NCBI GenBank assembly: GCA_947462335.1
Contig: OX381721.1
Location: 8,122,001-8,186,000, forward strand
Reading direction: 5' to 3'
Length of the DNA: 64,000 nt
Source: Harmothoe impar
Lineage: Eukaryota > Annelida > Polychaeta > Phyllodocida > Polynoidae
Each line of letters opens with the position of its first letter. The stretch's first letter is position 1. Of the stretch, positions 12,311 to 21,176 are shown one piece after another. The notes beneath the pieces were generated by a model. That model was not told the origin of the DNA and searched no databases. It worked only from the letters and a program-made list of their open reading frames with translations. Both the position numbers and the translations under genes were made by a program.

Positions 12311-13624
12311 TCAGGCCATGTGGTAGTCTGTGACTGGTAGTCTGTCAGCTGTGAGTTGGATGTTGTTGTCGTAGAAAGCACAGATGACAGCTGAGATGGC
12401 GTGATTTGTAGGGGCGTTGAACCTCAGAGACACAGTCAACTTCCCTTGCTTCACTAAGTTGATGCGTGGGCATTCAGGAGTCCTGTCTGGAGTCAGGTCG
12501 AAAGCGAAGACTGTGTACCCTGATTGGAACTGTTCTAAACTTAGACCACAATCTTGACCTACAGCTAGTAGACCTGTCTCTCTGAACAAGTTCCGGTAAG
12601 CTTTCACACAGTTCCCTGCAGCAAAGTCAGTCTTCACTTCATATTTATGGTCATCATACTTCAGACCTACTTCTCTCACTGAGTAGTTCTGGAAGTTGAA
12701 CGGGTTCTCGCTTTTAGTGCCTGACGCTGCAGTCTCTTTGACTAAAGCTAGTAGGACACGGGTCGGGATCTGGCTTGTGTCAGGTTGAGTCCAACTGTAC
12801 TCTTGTGACCCTCTGTCTAGAGTGTGTTTAGTGACTCGACACCTCGTCAGAGTGTAGTTGAATGGCCTGAACTGAGGGTTCATCACTGTTTTATTGTGGA
12901 CTTCAGCTACTTCGTCTCTCACAGTCACTTGGCGCACACTCATCTCAGCTTTAGTGATCTTCACTTTGAAGTCTAAGTCTGCAGCTTGCATCATGTAGAA
13001 AGCTGGAGAGCTACGTTCATATATGAACTTGAACTCACAATGTGAAGGGAAGAGCTTGCACTGCTTGAAGAGGTCGATGTGGGGTCTGATGATGACTCCG
13101 TGAGTCCGTCTTGCACTGAACTCTTTCCGGCGAGCAACGAAACCAGTGTTAGCAGCAACTCGTCCTTCCATGTGGCCAGCTGTGTCCATCATCCACTTCT
13201 GTAGACCCTTCAACCGAGTAGTCTTGTCGTTCACTTCAGTTCCTACTAAGTCTAACAATGTCGATTTCAGTGCATAGTCTTCATTGTTCCCTGTCACTTT
13301 CTCTCCGTTGATCAACAGTTGAACAGAAGAGAAGAGGGAGTGGCCTATGTTGTTCACAGGTGCAGCTTCGTCACCTACTGCTAGAGGTGTCCCAGCAGCA
13401 TCTACAACTTCTATTTCCAAGTACAACTCTGCTTCACTCAAATCTGTGTACAGAGTAGTTGGCTCAAAAGTAAAGTCGAAAGAGTCAGTGTGGTCAGTCA
13501 AAGCATTGTTAGTTGTCTTAGTGACTGTCTGACTTTTCAGAATGTCTTTTTGAGTCACTCCTACTGCATGGAGATCTAACTCTCCTACAGCACATGTCTG
13601 GCCATGAGGATGTAACAGACTCAT
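12311..13624 (-). CDS. MCP: Major capsid protein, double jelly-roll type
   Basis: 437 aa, the length and pattern of the Maverick protein family often annotated in animal genomes as 'F54H12.2-like', identified as the double-jelly-roll major capsid protein. The N-terminal jelly roll has the family signature VNNIGHSLFSSVQLLINGE near residue 90, then a conserved block ending in KWMMDTAGHMEG. The second half holds the beta-rich region that closes with the family-typical end (ICAFYDNNIQL...). It would form the hexon-like trimers of the capsid. It starts 2 bases after the pX-like stop and ends 4 bases before the protease start, so the three are probably co-transcribed. No frameshift or stop is seen. 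Confidence 0.93.
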   Translation of the reverse strand: MSLLHPHGQTCAVGELDLHAVGVTQKDILKSQTVTKTTNNALTDHTDSFDFTFEPTTLYTDLSEAELYLEIEVVDAAGTPLAVGDEAAPVNNIGHSLFSSVQLLINGEKVTGNNEDYALKSTLLDLVGTEVNDKTTRLKGLQKWMMDTAGHMEGRVAANTGFVARRKEFSARRTHGVIIRPHIDLFKQCKLFPSHCEFKFIYERSSPAFYMMQAADLDFKVKITKAEMSVRQVTVRDEVAEVHNKTVMNPQFRPFNYTLTRCRVTKHTLDRGSQEYSWTQPDTSQIPTRVLLALVKETAASGTKSENPFNFQNYSVREVGLKYDDHKYEVKTDFAAGNCVKAYRNLFRETGLLAVGQDCGLSLEQFQSGYTVFAFDLTPDRTPECPRINLVKQGKLTVSLRFNAPTNHAISAVICAFYDNNIQLTADRLPVTDYHMA

Positions 13625-13626
13625 GA

Positions 13627-14118
13627 TTAGAACAGTAGTGCTTTATTGCTAGCACGACTCTGCTTCTTCTTCTTGCGCCCTTTGCCTGTCTGCTGCTTAG
13701 TACGTCCTGCACATCGGACTGTCGCACGGCGTTTGGCTGGAGTCGGTTGAGACACTCTGTTTATGTAGTTCTGAGCTGAAGAATGAGCTCTCTTCAATAG
13801 AGCTTGGCTTTGACCTCTGACATGTTTGTTTACACTCTTCTTGAGTGGTTTTCCAGCCATGACATCTGAAAGTACTCCTGCACCTGTAGAGAGTAGTGCT
13901 GTGCCAGCTGTCTTAGCAACTTTACGACCAATAGTGCTCAAAGGGGGGACAGCTCCTCGCAGTAATCCTGATATGATAGATCCAATACCATGACCACGTT
14001 GCCTAGCTACTCCACCGAAAGCTGGTAGAACACCGTGACCAAACTGAGATTTAGCATAGTAAGCACCATACTCCCCTCTAGGGGCTAAGTATGGAGGTGG
14101 GCCAAAGCGCTGAAGCAT
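13627..14118 (-). CDS. pX-like small basic virion protein
   Basis: 163 aa. A Gly/Tyr/Arg-rich N-terminus (PPPYLAPRGEYGAYYAKSQF) precedes a Gly-rich amphipathic stretch at ~45-90 (GIGSIISGLLRG, then GTALLSTGAGVLSDVMAGK), and a very basic tail with KGRKKKKQSR. This layout is typical of the small protein beside the capsid gene in Mavericks and adintoviruses, compared in the literature with adenovirus core protein X or protein VI. A role in DNA condensation or membrane disruption during entry is inference. It is separated by 2 bases from the MCP gene. Upstream lies the non-coding insertion, which distances it from the rest of the block. Confidence 0.72.
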   Translation of the reverse strand: MLQRFGPPPYLAPRGEYGAYYAKSQFGHGVLPAFGGVARQRGHGIGSIISGLLRGAVPPLSTIGRKVAKTAGTALLSTGAGVLSDVMAGKPLKKSVNKHVRGQSQALLKRAHSSAQNYINRVSQPTPAKRRATVRCAGRTKQQTGKGRKKKKQSRASNKALLF

Positions 14119-14162
14119 ACTGTTACTATATGTGGTTGCTTATAGTAGGTATCCCAGGTCAT

Positions 14163-16020
14163 TTTCAGATAATATTGTTACACATTTGGAAATGGGTTAG
14201 ATGGGTAGACCATGTTGAATGGTGACCACAGTTTAAATATCATACAAATCGGTCCAGCGGTTTGGATTTGACAGCCATTTGAAAATGTAATAATGATGTT
14301 TGGACTTTTCAGACCTTGGTTTCCACAAGATTATGTGGGCACATTGTAAGCCTTCTGTGGTTCCTGAATAGATATATAGATCCTGGGAAATGCTTGATCC
14401 CTGATCACTGTATATATCTCCCTTACTCAATGAAGCATCCATAGGGTCAGATCTCAAGTTTCATTTTTACAGGCCCTCAAAATCATGATATATTACATGT
14501 TAGTCATAGATTTTGCACAGAGATGCGCAAAATATTGCAAGTTTGGTGCTGTCTGATTTCTCCAATATGTCAGATATCCCCTTGGTACTGTTGGAATCCT
14601 TTCCTTAGGTAATGGAGACTGTGCTCATTTTTTTCCTGTTCAAGATAACCAAGGATGACTTCACAATTTTCATTTAAAACTGAGAAAAACTATAATTTCC
14701 CCAATGTCCCTGAACAGTGAAAATGACTAGGCTACACATCAACACCACACAACTGTTATTTCATATATCAAGTTGGATTATTTTATGGGCATAGGTCAAT
14801 ATAGTATACATCAGTTGTAAGCAAGTTTTACCCATTAAAAGTGTTACATAATACTGATTAATCCAATGAAAATCATGATATTCCTTGAAATTGAAGAAAA
14901 TATCACTGATATAGGGCTACTTCATGGCTTCTTCGGACAACATTTTTTCTTGACCTCTGAATCCAACTTTTAATATCAACTTATTTATACTTTTCCTATA
15001 ACATGACAATGCAATTATGTAATTTTTAGGCCCATTACATAATGCTTTGCAAATCCTGATATTGTGATTTTCTATGTTGCAAACTAATGGGTCCGCAGTT
15101 GATATATTTTATGGAATCACATGTATGGGGATCCTTAAAGGTGTACATATATTACATGTATAGATGTATCATGTTATGCAATCTTTATAGCCACTATGTA
15201 AGAACACTGGCCTTCAGACCTGGACTCTGGTGTAGGGTGTTCAGTGACCTATTCTACTCTCGCACTCACAACGTTCATCATATCAACTAACTGATTAATG
15301 CATCTAATAGAGCAAAGACATACCTTTCAAATCACCCCAAACATGTGTATCTAACAGTTCGAAAAAGTGCCAAAATGTACCAGAAATTGCTTGAAAATTC
15401 TTATATTTTAATCTAAATATGCTTACAATATGGCTACCCCCACTCATAATACCTTAAAATGAGGCCTGAAGTGTCCTGCTGTCAGTGGAAAAAAATCTGA
15501 GACTGTATCTTTAATAGCATAGGCGTGAAAGCAAAGTATATTACAGGGCTGCAGGGGGTGGGGGAGCCTTATTCCACGTTCGCTCTTACGCCGTTAGTCC
15601 TTTCAACAAGGTTGTTGTTGCATCTGATAGAGTAAAAAAATACCTTTCAAACAACCCCAAATATGTGTATATAACATTTCAAAAAAGTACCAAAAAATGC
15701 ATAAAAGTTCTTATTTTTTTATTAAAAAATACTTTTAATAGGGCTACCCCCACTTGTAATACCTCAAAATGACCCCCAGAGTGTCTTGATTACAGGGGTT
15801 GAACTCCTAAGACTGTATCTCTAATGGCGTGGGAGCGAAATCTGTATATAGACAGTGTGTCCTCCAGGAATGCATGGCTAGTCACTGACAGAAGGTCCCA
15901 TTTTCTGAATTTTAGTCAACTTCACAGCATCAGCAGGGGTATTAAGCATCATGATGCAGCTATTCTGATGCATCAGGGTGATGCGGATGGATGAGAGCAT
16001 TCATTAGCATATTTCAGATA
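14163..16020. mobile_element. Probable nested insertion in the capsid block
   Basis: About 1.85 kb without a credible gene inside an otherwise gap-free operon. The 9-bp sequence TTTCAGATA occurs at both edges (14163-14171 and 16012-16020) in direct orientation, consistent with a target duplication. Removing one copy plus the insert would bring the end of the minor capsid frame within about 45 bases of the pX-like start, matching the tight spacing elsewhere. The right edge falls in the last few codons of the minor capsid frame, so its final residues and stop come from the insert. No clear terminal inverted repeat is seen, so the class is unknown. The insert includes a diverged ~320-bp-period duplication and the phrase ATCGGTCCAGCGGTTTGG. 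Confidence 0.55.
15299..15845. repeat. Two diverged tandem copies, ~320-bp period
   Basis: 15299-15532 and 15621-15845 align along their length: both begin GCATCT(A/G)ATAGAG, continue through 'ACCTTTCAAA', 'ATGTGTAT', 'GGCTACCCCCACT' and end near 'GACTGTATCT(T/C)TAAT'. They are perhaps 75-80% alike, so this duplication is older than many of the host repeats in the window. A TTTATT string at ~15718-15723 gives an AATAAA signal on the transcribed (-) strand. Confidence 0.75.
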
Positions 16021-18529
16021 GGTGATACTCCAAATAGTCTGGAAGAGGGATCATTTCTAAAAATAGGTATTTTGGTGAGTTTGCACGCGAGGACACGGCC
16101 AGGGGCTGCCTATTGGGATACCTACTTATAGGCTTAAAAGCTAGTACTACAGTCACTGCTCCACGTTCAAATGGTATAGGACGACCTGTGCTGTCTCTTA
16201 AGTAGATCGCGATCTGTCTGAAGCTGCTCTTACTCACAGGTTGGTACATCAAAGGTTGGAAAGTGACAGTCTGTGTGTCACCTAGCAGTGGATTAATGTT
16301 TACAACTCTCAACAGAGGTGCTCTCTTGTCTCCAACGATGTTATGTTTCACTATATCAGAGTATACATAGACAGTCTGAGCTCTGAACTTCAAGTCTACT
16401 ACAGCTTGACCTTCAGTCTTATTCATCAAGAAGACACCACCTCCGAACCCTAACTGCACACCCAAGTTTACTGGTAGTTGTATCACAACATCAGGAGGTA
16501 TAGCTACAATACACTTCATTGTATACCTGTTGTATGTGAACACGTTAGATTTATTGTTCTTGTGGTGTGTCCTCAGTTTCTTGATTATACTAGGGTGTTT
16601 CCTGTTTATACACTTGTTCAGATAATTTATGAAGTCAGAGTTGTCTTGTAGATATACACCTTGCAGAGAGAAAGCTGTATACGTCCGGACTGCTGGGAAT
16701 TGAAAAGTGTTGACTAGTTTATCTAAATACTTCAACTTTAATTCTATTTTCACTACTCTGAGTTCTTCCTCAGTCAAAACTTCTGACTCTCTAGTAGTAG
16801 GCCCGTTTATGAATGCTGCTTTTTCTGTGTAATTTAAGTTGAGTGAATCTCTCACAGCTGAGACTGCTGCACTCGCACGGTTCTCAGGGTTCAAACCGCA
16901 TACTATTCTGTAAGTGATACTGTCTGCACCAGATGGCGGCACTTCTGCTAAAGGGTCTGGCTCAGTTTCGGTTTCGCTGTCCGATTCGACACTAGGTGGC
17001 GCCGCAGGTCGCGCTACTTCTCCAGAGCTTGGGTCTGATTCTACACTAAGTGTCGCTGTAGGTTGTCGCACTGGTACTTGTTTAGAGCGTTTGATCTCTA
17101 CACCTCGCTGTACACACTTCTTAGCTACGCTGTCATGTATACTTGAACTTTTCCTGTTCAACACAGGATCGTTCGCTGTGTAAGGAAAAAAGTCTGAGCT
17201 TCGCTTATGTAGTGCTTCTTGTAGTCTTTTAGCACTCATGACGCTCTTGGGTATAGTTGAGTCTGTTTCACCTTCTATGAACAACAATGTCTCACATTCT
17301 ACGTTGTACCAGCTAGTAGGACACGTTATTTCTTGCAGAGCACACTCCATTGGAGTACTAGAAGATACATACTCAGGTAACAATGTGTTGTAAGTTGTCA
17401 GAGTGTTGTCTGGGAAAACTTTCATAGACGAGTTGCTAGGTAGTGTCATTGTGAACGCCATTTTTTTCACGTTCTTAGCAGGTTCCCACGTGTTGAACTT
17501 ATCGCCGTAACCTTTCCACTTGACGTATGCTTGACGATTACGACCTGAGCCTCTGTACTTCACTACTTCCTCTATGTCGTACCTCTTCCCTTGACGGACA
17601 TGGACCTTTTGAACTTCAGGCTGGTAGAAAGTTCCTTTTATCTCTTCTCCTAGTTCATCTTTCAGTTGGTTTCCTTTAGGTTTGACAGAATCTATGGTGT
17701 GTACTTCTTCAGTCCAGTTAGGTTCGTAACCTCTGTTGAAAGCGCGCTTCTTAGCAAGCATGCACACTTTAGAACCTTTCTTCAAAAGTAACTTGGGCAC
17801 AGTTCTCTTGTCTGGTGGTTGTTCATATAACCTGTAGAACAGAGCATCAGAGTTCTTGTCTGTGATGTCGACTGGAGCTGCACCTAGTGTCTTATGCACA
17901 GTACTATTGTAAGAGTGGACTAGATCTTGAAGTATACCTGTCCACTTGTAGTTGTTGAAGTAAGCAAAGCAACGCCACAGCTTACCTTGCAGTGTAGCGT
18001 TAAATCGTTCAGCTATAGCGCATTTCACGTCATCGTTCTCTCCAGTGAACAATTCCACACCGGTTTCTTCTAAATGACTTCTGAAAGTTTGGTTCAAAAA
18101 TTCTTTTCCTTTGTCAGTCTGGATTTTAACAGGTTGTCTACTCTCAGTCATTTTTTTGTAAGCTTCTAATACATCTACAGCTTTCTTGCTCTTGACAGGT
18201 TGAGCAAAGCCATATCTTGAGAAGACATCTATACCAGCTAAAATATACTGGTACCCCTTGTTCTCACGTGAAGACTCTCTCATGTCAATAAGATCTAACT
18301 GCCATTGTCTATCTATACCCCAAGTCTGAGTCTTGTGTCTTGTGAACCGTCTCTTGTAAGGTTTGTGTCTAGTGTAAGCATCCACATCTTCTAAAGCTTC
18401 AGCAATGTTTTTTAAGTCAGTCTTTTTGAAGTGATGGTGTCGCAACTTACTCACACTAGTGAAACTTCCAGGTTCTCTGACTGAAGTATACCGATCTACT
18501 ACAGCTTTCTTCAAAGCTTTGTCCGCCAT
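16004..18529 (-). CDS. INT: Integrase fused in frame to minor capsid (penton-like) protein
   Basis: 841 aa carrying two usually separate Polinton proteins. Residues 1-356 are a retroviral-like DDE integrase: D79 (QLDLIDM), D139 (IQTDKGKEF) and E174 (AIAERFNATLQGKLWR), with a chromodomain at ~316-356 (VKWKGYGDKFNTWEP). It would insert the element and make the 6-bp target duplication. Residue 357 is the Met that begins the typical minor capsid protein (MAFTMTLPSNSS, then CPTSWYNV). That part continues through a Ser/Pro/Glu-rich linker (~480-545) to a C-terminal jelly-roll region (LPVNLGVQLGFGGG, then VYVYSDIVKHNIVGD and IAIYLRDSTGRPIPFERG). The junction codons lie in a run of seven A. The gene overlaps the preceding 340-aa frame by 19 bases. 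Its last few codons fall in the putative nested insertion. Confidence 0.9.
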   Translation of the reverse strand: MADKALKKAVVDRYTSVREPGSFTSVSKLRHHHFKKTDLKNIAEALEDVDAYTRHKPYKRRFTRHKTQTWGIDRQWQLDLIDMRESSRENKGYQYILAGIDVFSRYGFAQPVKSKKAVDVLEAYKKMTESRQPVKIQTDKGKEFLNQTFRSHLEETGVELFTGENDDVKCAIAERFNATLQGKLWRCFAYFNNYKWTGILQDLVHSYNSTVHKTLGAAPVDITDKNSDALFYRLYEQPPDKRTVPKLLLKKGSKVCMLAKKRAFNRGYEPNWTEEVHTIDSVKPKGNQLKDELGEEIKGTFYQPEVQKVHVRQGKRYDIEEVVKYRGSGRNRQAYVKWKGYGDKFNTWEPAKNVKKMAFTMTLPSNSSMKVFPDNTLTTYNTLLPEYVSSSTPMECALQEITCPTSWYNVECETLLFIEGETDSTIPKSVMSAKRLQEALHKRSSDFFPYTANDPVLNRKSSSIHDSVAKKCVQRGVEIKRSKQVPVRQPTATLSVESDPSSGEVARPAAPPSVESDSETETEPDPLAEVPPSGADSITYRIVCGLNPENRASAAVSAVRDSLNLNYTEKAAFINGPTTRESEVLTEEELRVVKIELKLKYLDKLVNTFQFPAVRTYTAFSLQGVYLQDNSDFINYLNKCINRKHPSIIKKLRTHHKNNKSNVFTYNRYTMKCIVAIPPDVVIQLPVNLGVQLGFGGGVFLMNKTEGQAVVDLKFRAQTVYVYSDIVKHNIVGDKRAPLLRVVNINPLLGDTQTVTFQPLMYQPVSKSSFRQIAIYLRDSTGRPIPFERGAVTVVLAFKPISRYPNRQPLAVSSRANSPKYLFLEMIPLPDYLEYHLSEIC

Positions 18530-19533
18530 AACTTTGCTAGTTGACGAGGTGTTATACCAGTACCACTCTGTGAAGTATTAGCTTTACGTTTACGCCCTGG
18601 TGTTATACTATATGAACGTCTTCTGAAGGGAGAGACAGTCATAGAACTACCACTCTTGAAAGATTGTTTGTTTCTGACGAACTTCAAGTCTGGGTTCAGC
18701 CTTTTAACAGCTGCGATGAAGTGCTTTTGTCCTATGAGAGGTTGCTTCTTAGTTAGACTATTTTTCCGAGCTGCATCACCTAGTAGATCAATGATGTTAC
18801 TCCCTTCTATACGCCGCCCGTGCACTACTAGTTCACCACTAGGAGTCCAGTAGATAGTACCTCGACCTTTGTCAGAGTCTGCCAAGTGTCTATACAGATT
18901 CATAGCAGTCTTCTGATAAGTATTAGGTACACGCCTTTGAATTAAAGTATCCATCACCATGACACCTTGTCTACCTATAGGTCCTGTGTCTTCTTCTCCT
19001 TCTTCTTCTTGAGACTCATATTCATCGTCTCCACTACCCCCAAGTAAACTTGGAGTTGGAGTTTGATGACTAGTAGTAGAAAACATATCGTCATCCTCGC
19101 CTGAACTAGCTTCATCGTCTGCTTCTTCTCCTCTTCTACCTTTTCTGCGATGGTGTGGAGTAATATTTCTAGGGTTCATAGAAGAAGCAGCTCGACTCAC
19201 AATTTTAGCTTTTTTGTATAGTATAGAAGATTTAGTCATGAGCTGGTTGTATCTACTGAGTCTCTCACTAGTGTTCAACTGAGAGTCATTCAATACTCTA
19301 GTTGCTTCTTTCTGTAAGTGACTCAATATCTCCACTAGACTACTGTGTGGGGATAGTTTTTCTCTGACTAGTTGACTCTCATAAAACTGAGTTTGAGGGT
19401 CTGGTAGCACAGCTGGAGCAGAAGACGCGAGTGTTGCACTAGGTAGCGGGTCAGTGTTAGTAGTAGAAGAAATGGGGGTGTCGCTTCTACCCACTAAATC
19501 AGGTCTCACTAAAGCCATACGTGTGTAAGACAT
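18511..19533 (-). CDS. Conserved Maverick protein, unknown role (virion-associated?)
   Basis: 340 aa. The N-terminal third is helical and contains VEILSHLQKEATRVLNDSQL and RYNQLMTKSSILYKKA. An acidic, Ser-rich linker follows (~135-185). The C-terminal half carries the motif I recognise from proteins at this place in other Mavericks: IYWTPSGELVVHGRRIEGSN, then IIDLLGDAARKNS. It ends with a basic tail (RRRSYSITPGRKRKA). No enzyme motif is seen. Position between ATPase, membrane-type protein and capsid genes suggests a structural or packaging role, which is inference. It starts 2 bases after the upstream stop. Confidence 0.7.
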   Translation of the reverse strand: MSYTRMALVRPDLVGRSDTPISSTTNTDPLPSATLASSAPAVLPDPQTQFYESQLVREKLSPHSSLVEILSHLQKEATRVLNDSQLNTSERLSRYNQLMTKSSILYKKAKIVSRAASSMNPRNITPHHRRKGRRGEEADDEASSGEDDDMFSTTSHQTPTPSLLGGSGDDEYESQEEEGEEDTGPIGRQGVMVMDTLIQRRVPNTYQKTAMNLYRHLADSDKGRGTIYWTPSGELVVHGRRIEGSNIIDLLGDAARKNSLTKKQPLIGQKHFIAAVKRLNPDLKFVRNKQSFKSGSSMTVSPFRRRSYSITPGRKRKANTSQSGTGITPRQLAKLWRTKL

Positions 19534-19535
19534 GA

Positions 19536-19946
19536 CTACCGTTTGACAGCTGATCCTATGAGACTAGTAATAAGAGGTAGTGCTACACCTAGCAGTGCAC
19601 CTATGAAACCACCTTTCTGCTGTAGTATTCGTCTCTTAGCTATGACAGTAATCTTAGGTTTTGTTATAGCCTTCAGTTGTTTCTTGTACGGTGATAACTT
19701 CTTGACTGCGTGAACTGAGTTCGGTGTCAAGGTTTTGTTCATTACATTGACACATATGACACTCATTAGTCTGATCACTTCTTCACTGAGACCTCTCACT
19801 AAATGTTGACAGTCTGTAGTACTACATTTAGCTATATGTTTCAACAGAGAGTAATGACGACGTAAAGAAACTAACTTTTGGTAGTAAGCACTTCTCTGAC
19901 GGCGCTTAAGACTCTCAGCACGCTTACTCTTAGTACTACCCTTCAT
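19536..19946 (-). CDS. Small basic protein with C-terminal hydrophobic anchor
   Basis: 136 aa from the ATG at 19946. That start overlaps the ATPase stop as ATGA, an arrangement suited to coupled reinitiation; the frame stays open to 19991 inside the ATPase gene. The body is Lys/Arg-rich (SKRAESLKRRQRSAYYQKL). The C-terminus has the pattern common to a conserved small Maverick protein: a basic KRRILQQKGG followed by a ~20-residue hydrophobic Gly/Leu segment (FIGALLGVALPLITSLIGS) and a short basic end. A membrane-active or capsid-vertex role is plausible but unproven. Confidence 0.7.
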   Translation of the reverse strand: MKGSTKSKRAESLKRRQRSAYYQKLVSLRRHYSLLKHIAKCSTTDCQHLVRGLSEEVIRLMSVICVNVMNKTLTPNSVHAVKKLSPYKKQLKAITKPKITVIAKRRILQQKGGFIGALLGVALPLITSLIGSAVKR

Positions 19947-20632
19947 TTCTTCTGCTTTTTCCCAGTAGGAATGAATACTACGCTGTTCCAAGGTGTTGTT
20001 ATACTGTTCCTCACTCGCAAGTTGTCAGGTGTGCTCTGCTTACAGTCCAACACTATGTATGAGTGCTTAGCTGTAGTCTCTTTGTTATATACCTGAGTCA
20101 AGAAAGATGGTTGTGCTGGGAAAGCTTGTCTAGATATATAACTTATCTGACTCATATCTCGAGGGTTCTTGAAAATAACTAGATAATGGCTGTTTAAACT
20201 GAGAGTCCTGAAGTCTTTGTTAGCAAAGAATAAGTTCTGAGTAATGAATATTACATTCATGTTCAGATGATGAGAACCTTTGATGAAGAGGTCTTTAGCT
20301 ATAGGTGCATATTCTGGGTCTAACAAGTCGTCTATGATGAGCATCGAGTGTTTAGTAGTATCTCGACTAGAGTTGAAAAGTTCATCTCTTGTAAGAAGAC
20401 CTTCGTTGAATTTCACACCTGCACTTTTCAACTTTTCAAACTCTGGTTGCCACTGGCTGTAGCAGTAAGTTATATCGTGTACTTCAGGTGTGACGAGAGT
20501 CTTCACGTTATTTATCACTTCGAATACTAGACGACTCTTACCACACGATGTAGGTCCTGCTATTAGCATAGTGAAAGGTGACTGTAGTCTAGGATCGAAT
20601 TCAACAGATTCCACAGTGCTAGAGACGTCCAT
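19943..20632 (-). CDS. ATP: FtsK/HerA-type genome-packaging ATPase
   Basis: 229 aa, the usual length of the Polinton A32-like packaging ATPase. Walker A is GPTSCGKS at 26-33, Walker B is MLIIDD at 97-102, and a sensor-like segment (NVIFITQNLFF) follows at ~134-145. It would pump DNA into preformed capsids. It begins 13 bases after the death-domain frame and overlaps the next gene by four bases (ATGA). All motif residues are intact. Confidence 0.95.
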   Translation of the reverse strand: MDVSSTVESVEFDPRLQSPFTMLIAGPTSCGKSRLVFEVINNVKTLVTPEVHDITYCYSQWQPEFEKLKSAGVKFNEGLLTRDELFNSSRDTTKHSMLIIDDLLDPEYAPIAKDLFIKGSHHLNMNVIFITQNLFFANKDFRTLSLNSHYLVIFKNPRDMSQISYISRQAFPAQPSFLTQVYNKETTAKHSYIVLDCKQSTPDNLRVRNSITTPWNSVVFIPTGKKQKK

Positions 20633-20645
20633 CTTACTGCAGTGA

Positions 20646-21176
20646 TCAGACGAGAGTGGTCAACACTGGAGTGACACAGCTCACTTTTATGTCTTTGGGT
20701 ACAGCTGCATACAACCCTTGAACATACATTGCGACGTCGCTGCGACCCATGTCGTCTTGCAACACTTTCATCAGAGCCATAGGCTCAGACGTCTCGTTGT
20801 ACTTCCAAGCTCTCAGCACTTCATAGACAGGGTTCTTGACAGTCCTGTCAGAAGGCACAGGTTGAGAGATGAAAGCTACTTCATGAGAAGTCAACCCTAA
20901 GTAGATCCCTATAGTCTTCCAGTCTCTAGGGCAGAGCTCAGCTAAAAGAGAGAAATATTTCTGCACTTTCCACTCCATGTCTCCACTCTCTAAGCCATCC
21001 CACATGTCATGCTTGTCCATGTACTCACGTGAGAATTGGATGAGGTCCATACGGTAAGATTCTTCCAAGGCGTCTGCTAGTTCCTTCCACCTAGTAGTAC
21101 AACTTTTCTGGTACCAAGTAGTGAACATCTCTCTAGCTTGAGTTATGACACTTCTCTCACAACTGAGATGTCCCAA
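20646..21176 (-). CDS. Death-domain protein, main frame (second half of DD1 plus DD2)
   Basis: The frame is open from 21176, where the first codon is TTG, but the first ATG is at 21128 (160 aa). Residues after CERS match helices 4-6 of a death-fold domain (ITQAREMFTTWYQK, then WKELADALEESYRMDLIQF). A complete second death domain follows: YFSLLAELCPRDWKTIGIYL, P-x-x-D-R, VYEVLRAWKYNE, ALMKVLQDDMGRSDVAMYV. The RDWK, 'L..WK' and 'GR.DVA' positions are classic for FADD/MyD88-like death domains. The missing first half of DD1 is in the overlapping frame at 21157-21333. Death domains recruit adaptors in apoptosis and innate immune signalling. A decoy or inhibitor role here is inference. It leads the ATPase by 13 bases. 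Confidence 0.8.
   Translation of the reverse strand: MGHLSCERSVITQAREMFTTWYQKSCTTRWKELADALEESYRMDLIQFSREYMDKHDMWDGLESGDMEWKVQKYFSLLAELCPRDWKTIGIYLGLTSHEVAFISQPVPSDRTVKNPVYEVLRAWKYNETSEPMALMKVLQDDMGRSDVAMYVQGLYAAVPKDIKVSCVTPVLTTLV

Noticed and set aside
12306..12381. Upstream extension of the protease frame
   Set aside because: It lies within the major capsid gene and adds a low-complexity Thr/Ser/Gln segment; the ATG at 12306 gives the usual protease N-terminus.
14233..14457. 74-aa frame in the gap of the capsid block
   Set aside because: It sits in the putative nested insertion, has no recognisable domain and is not preceded by any promoter signal.
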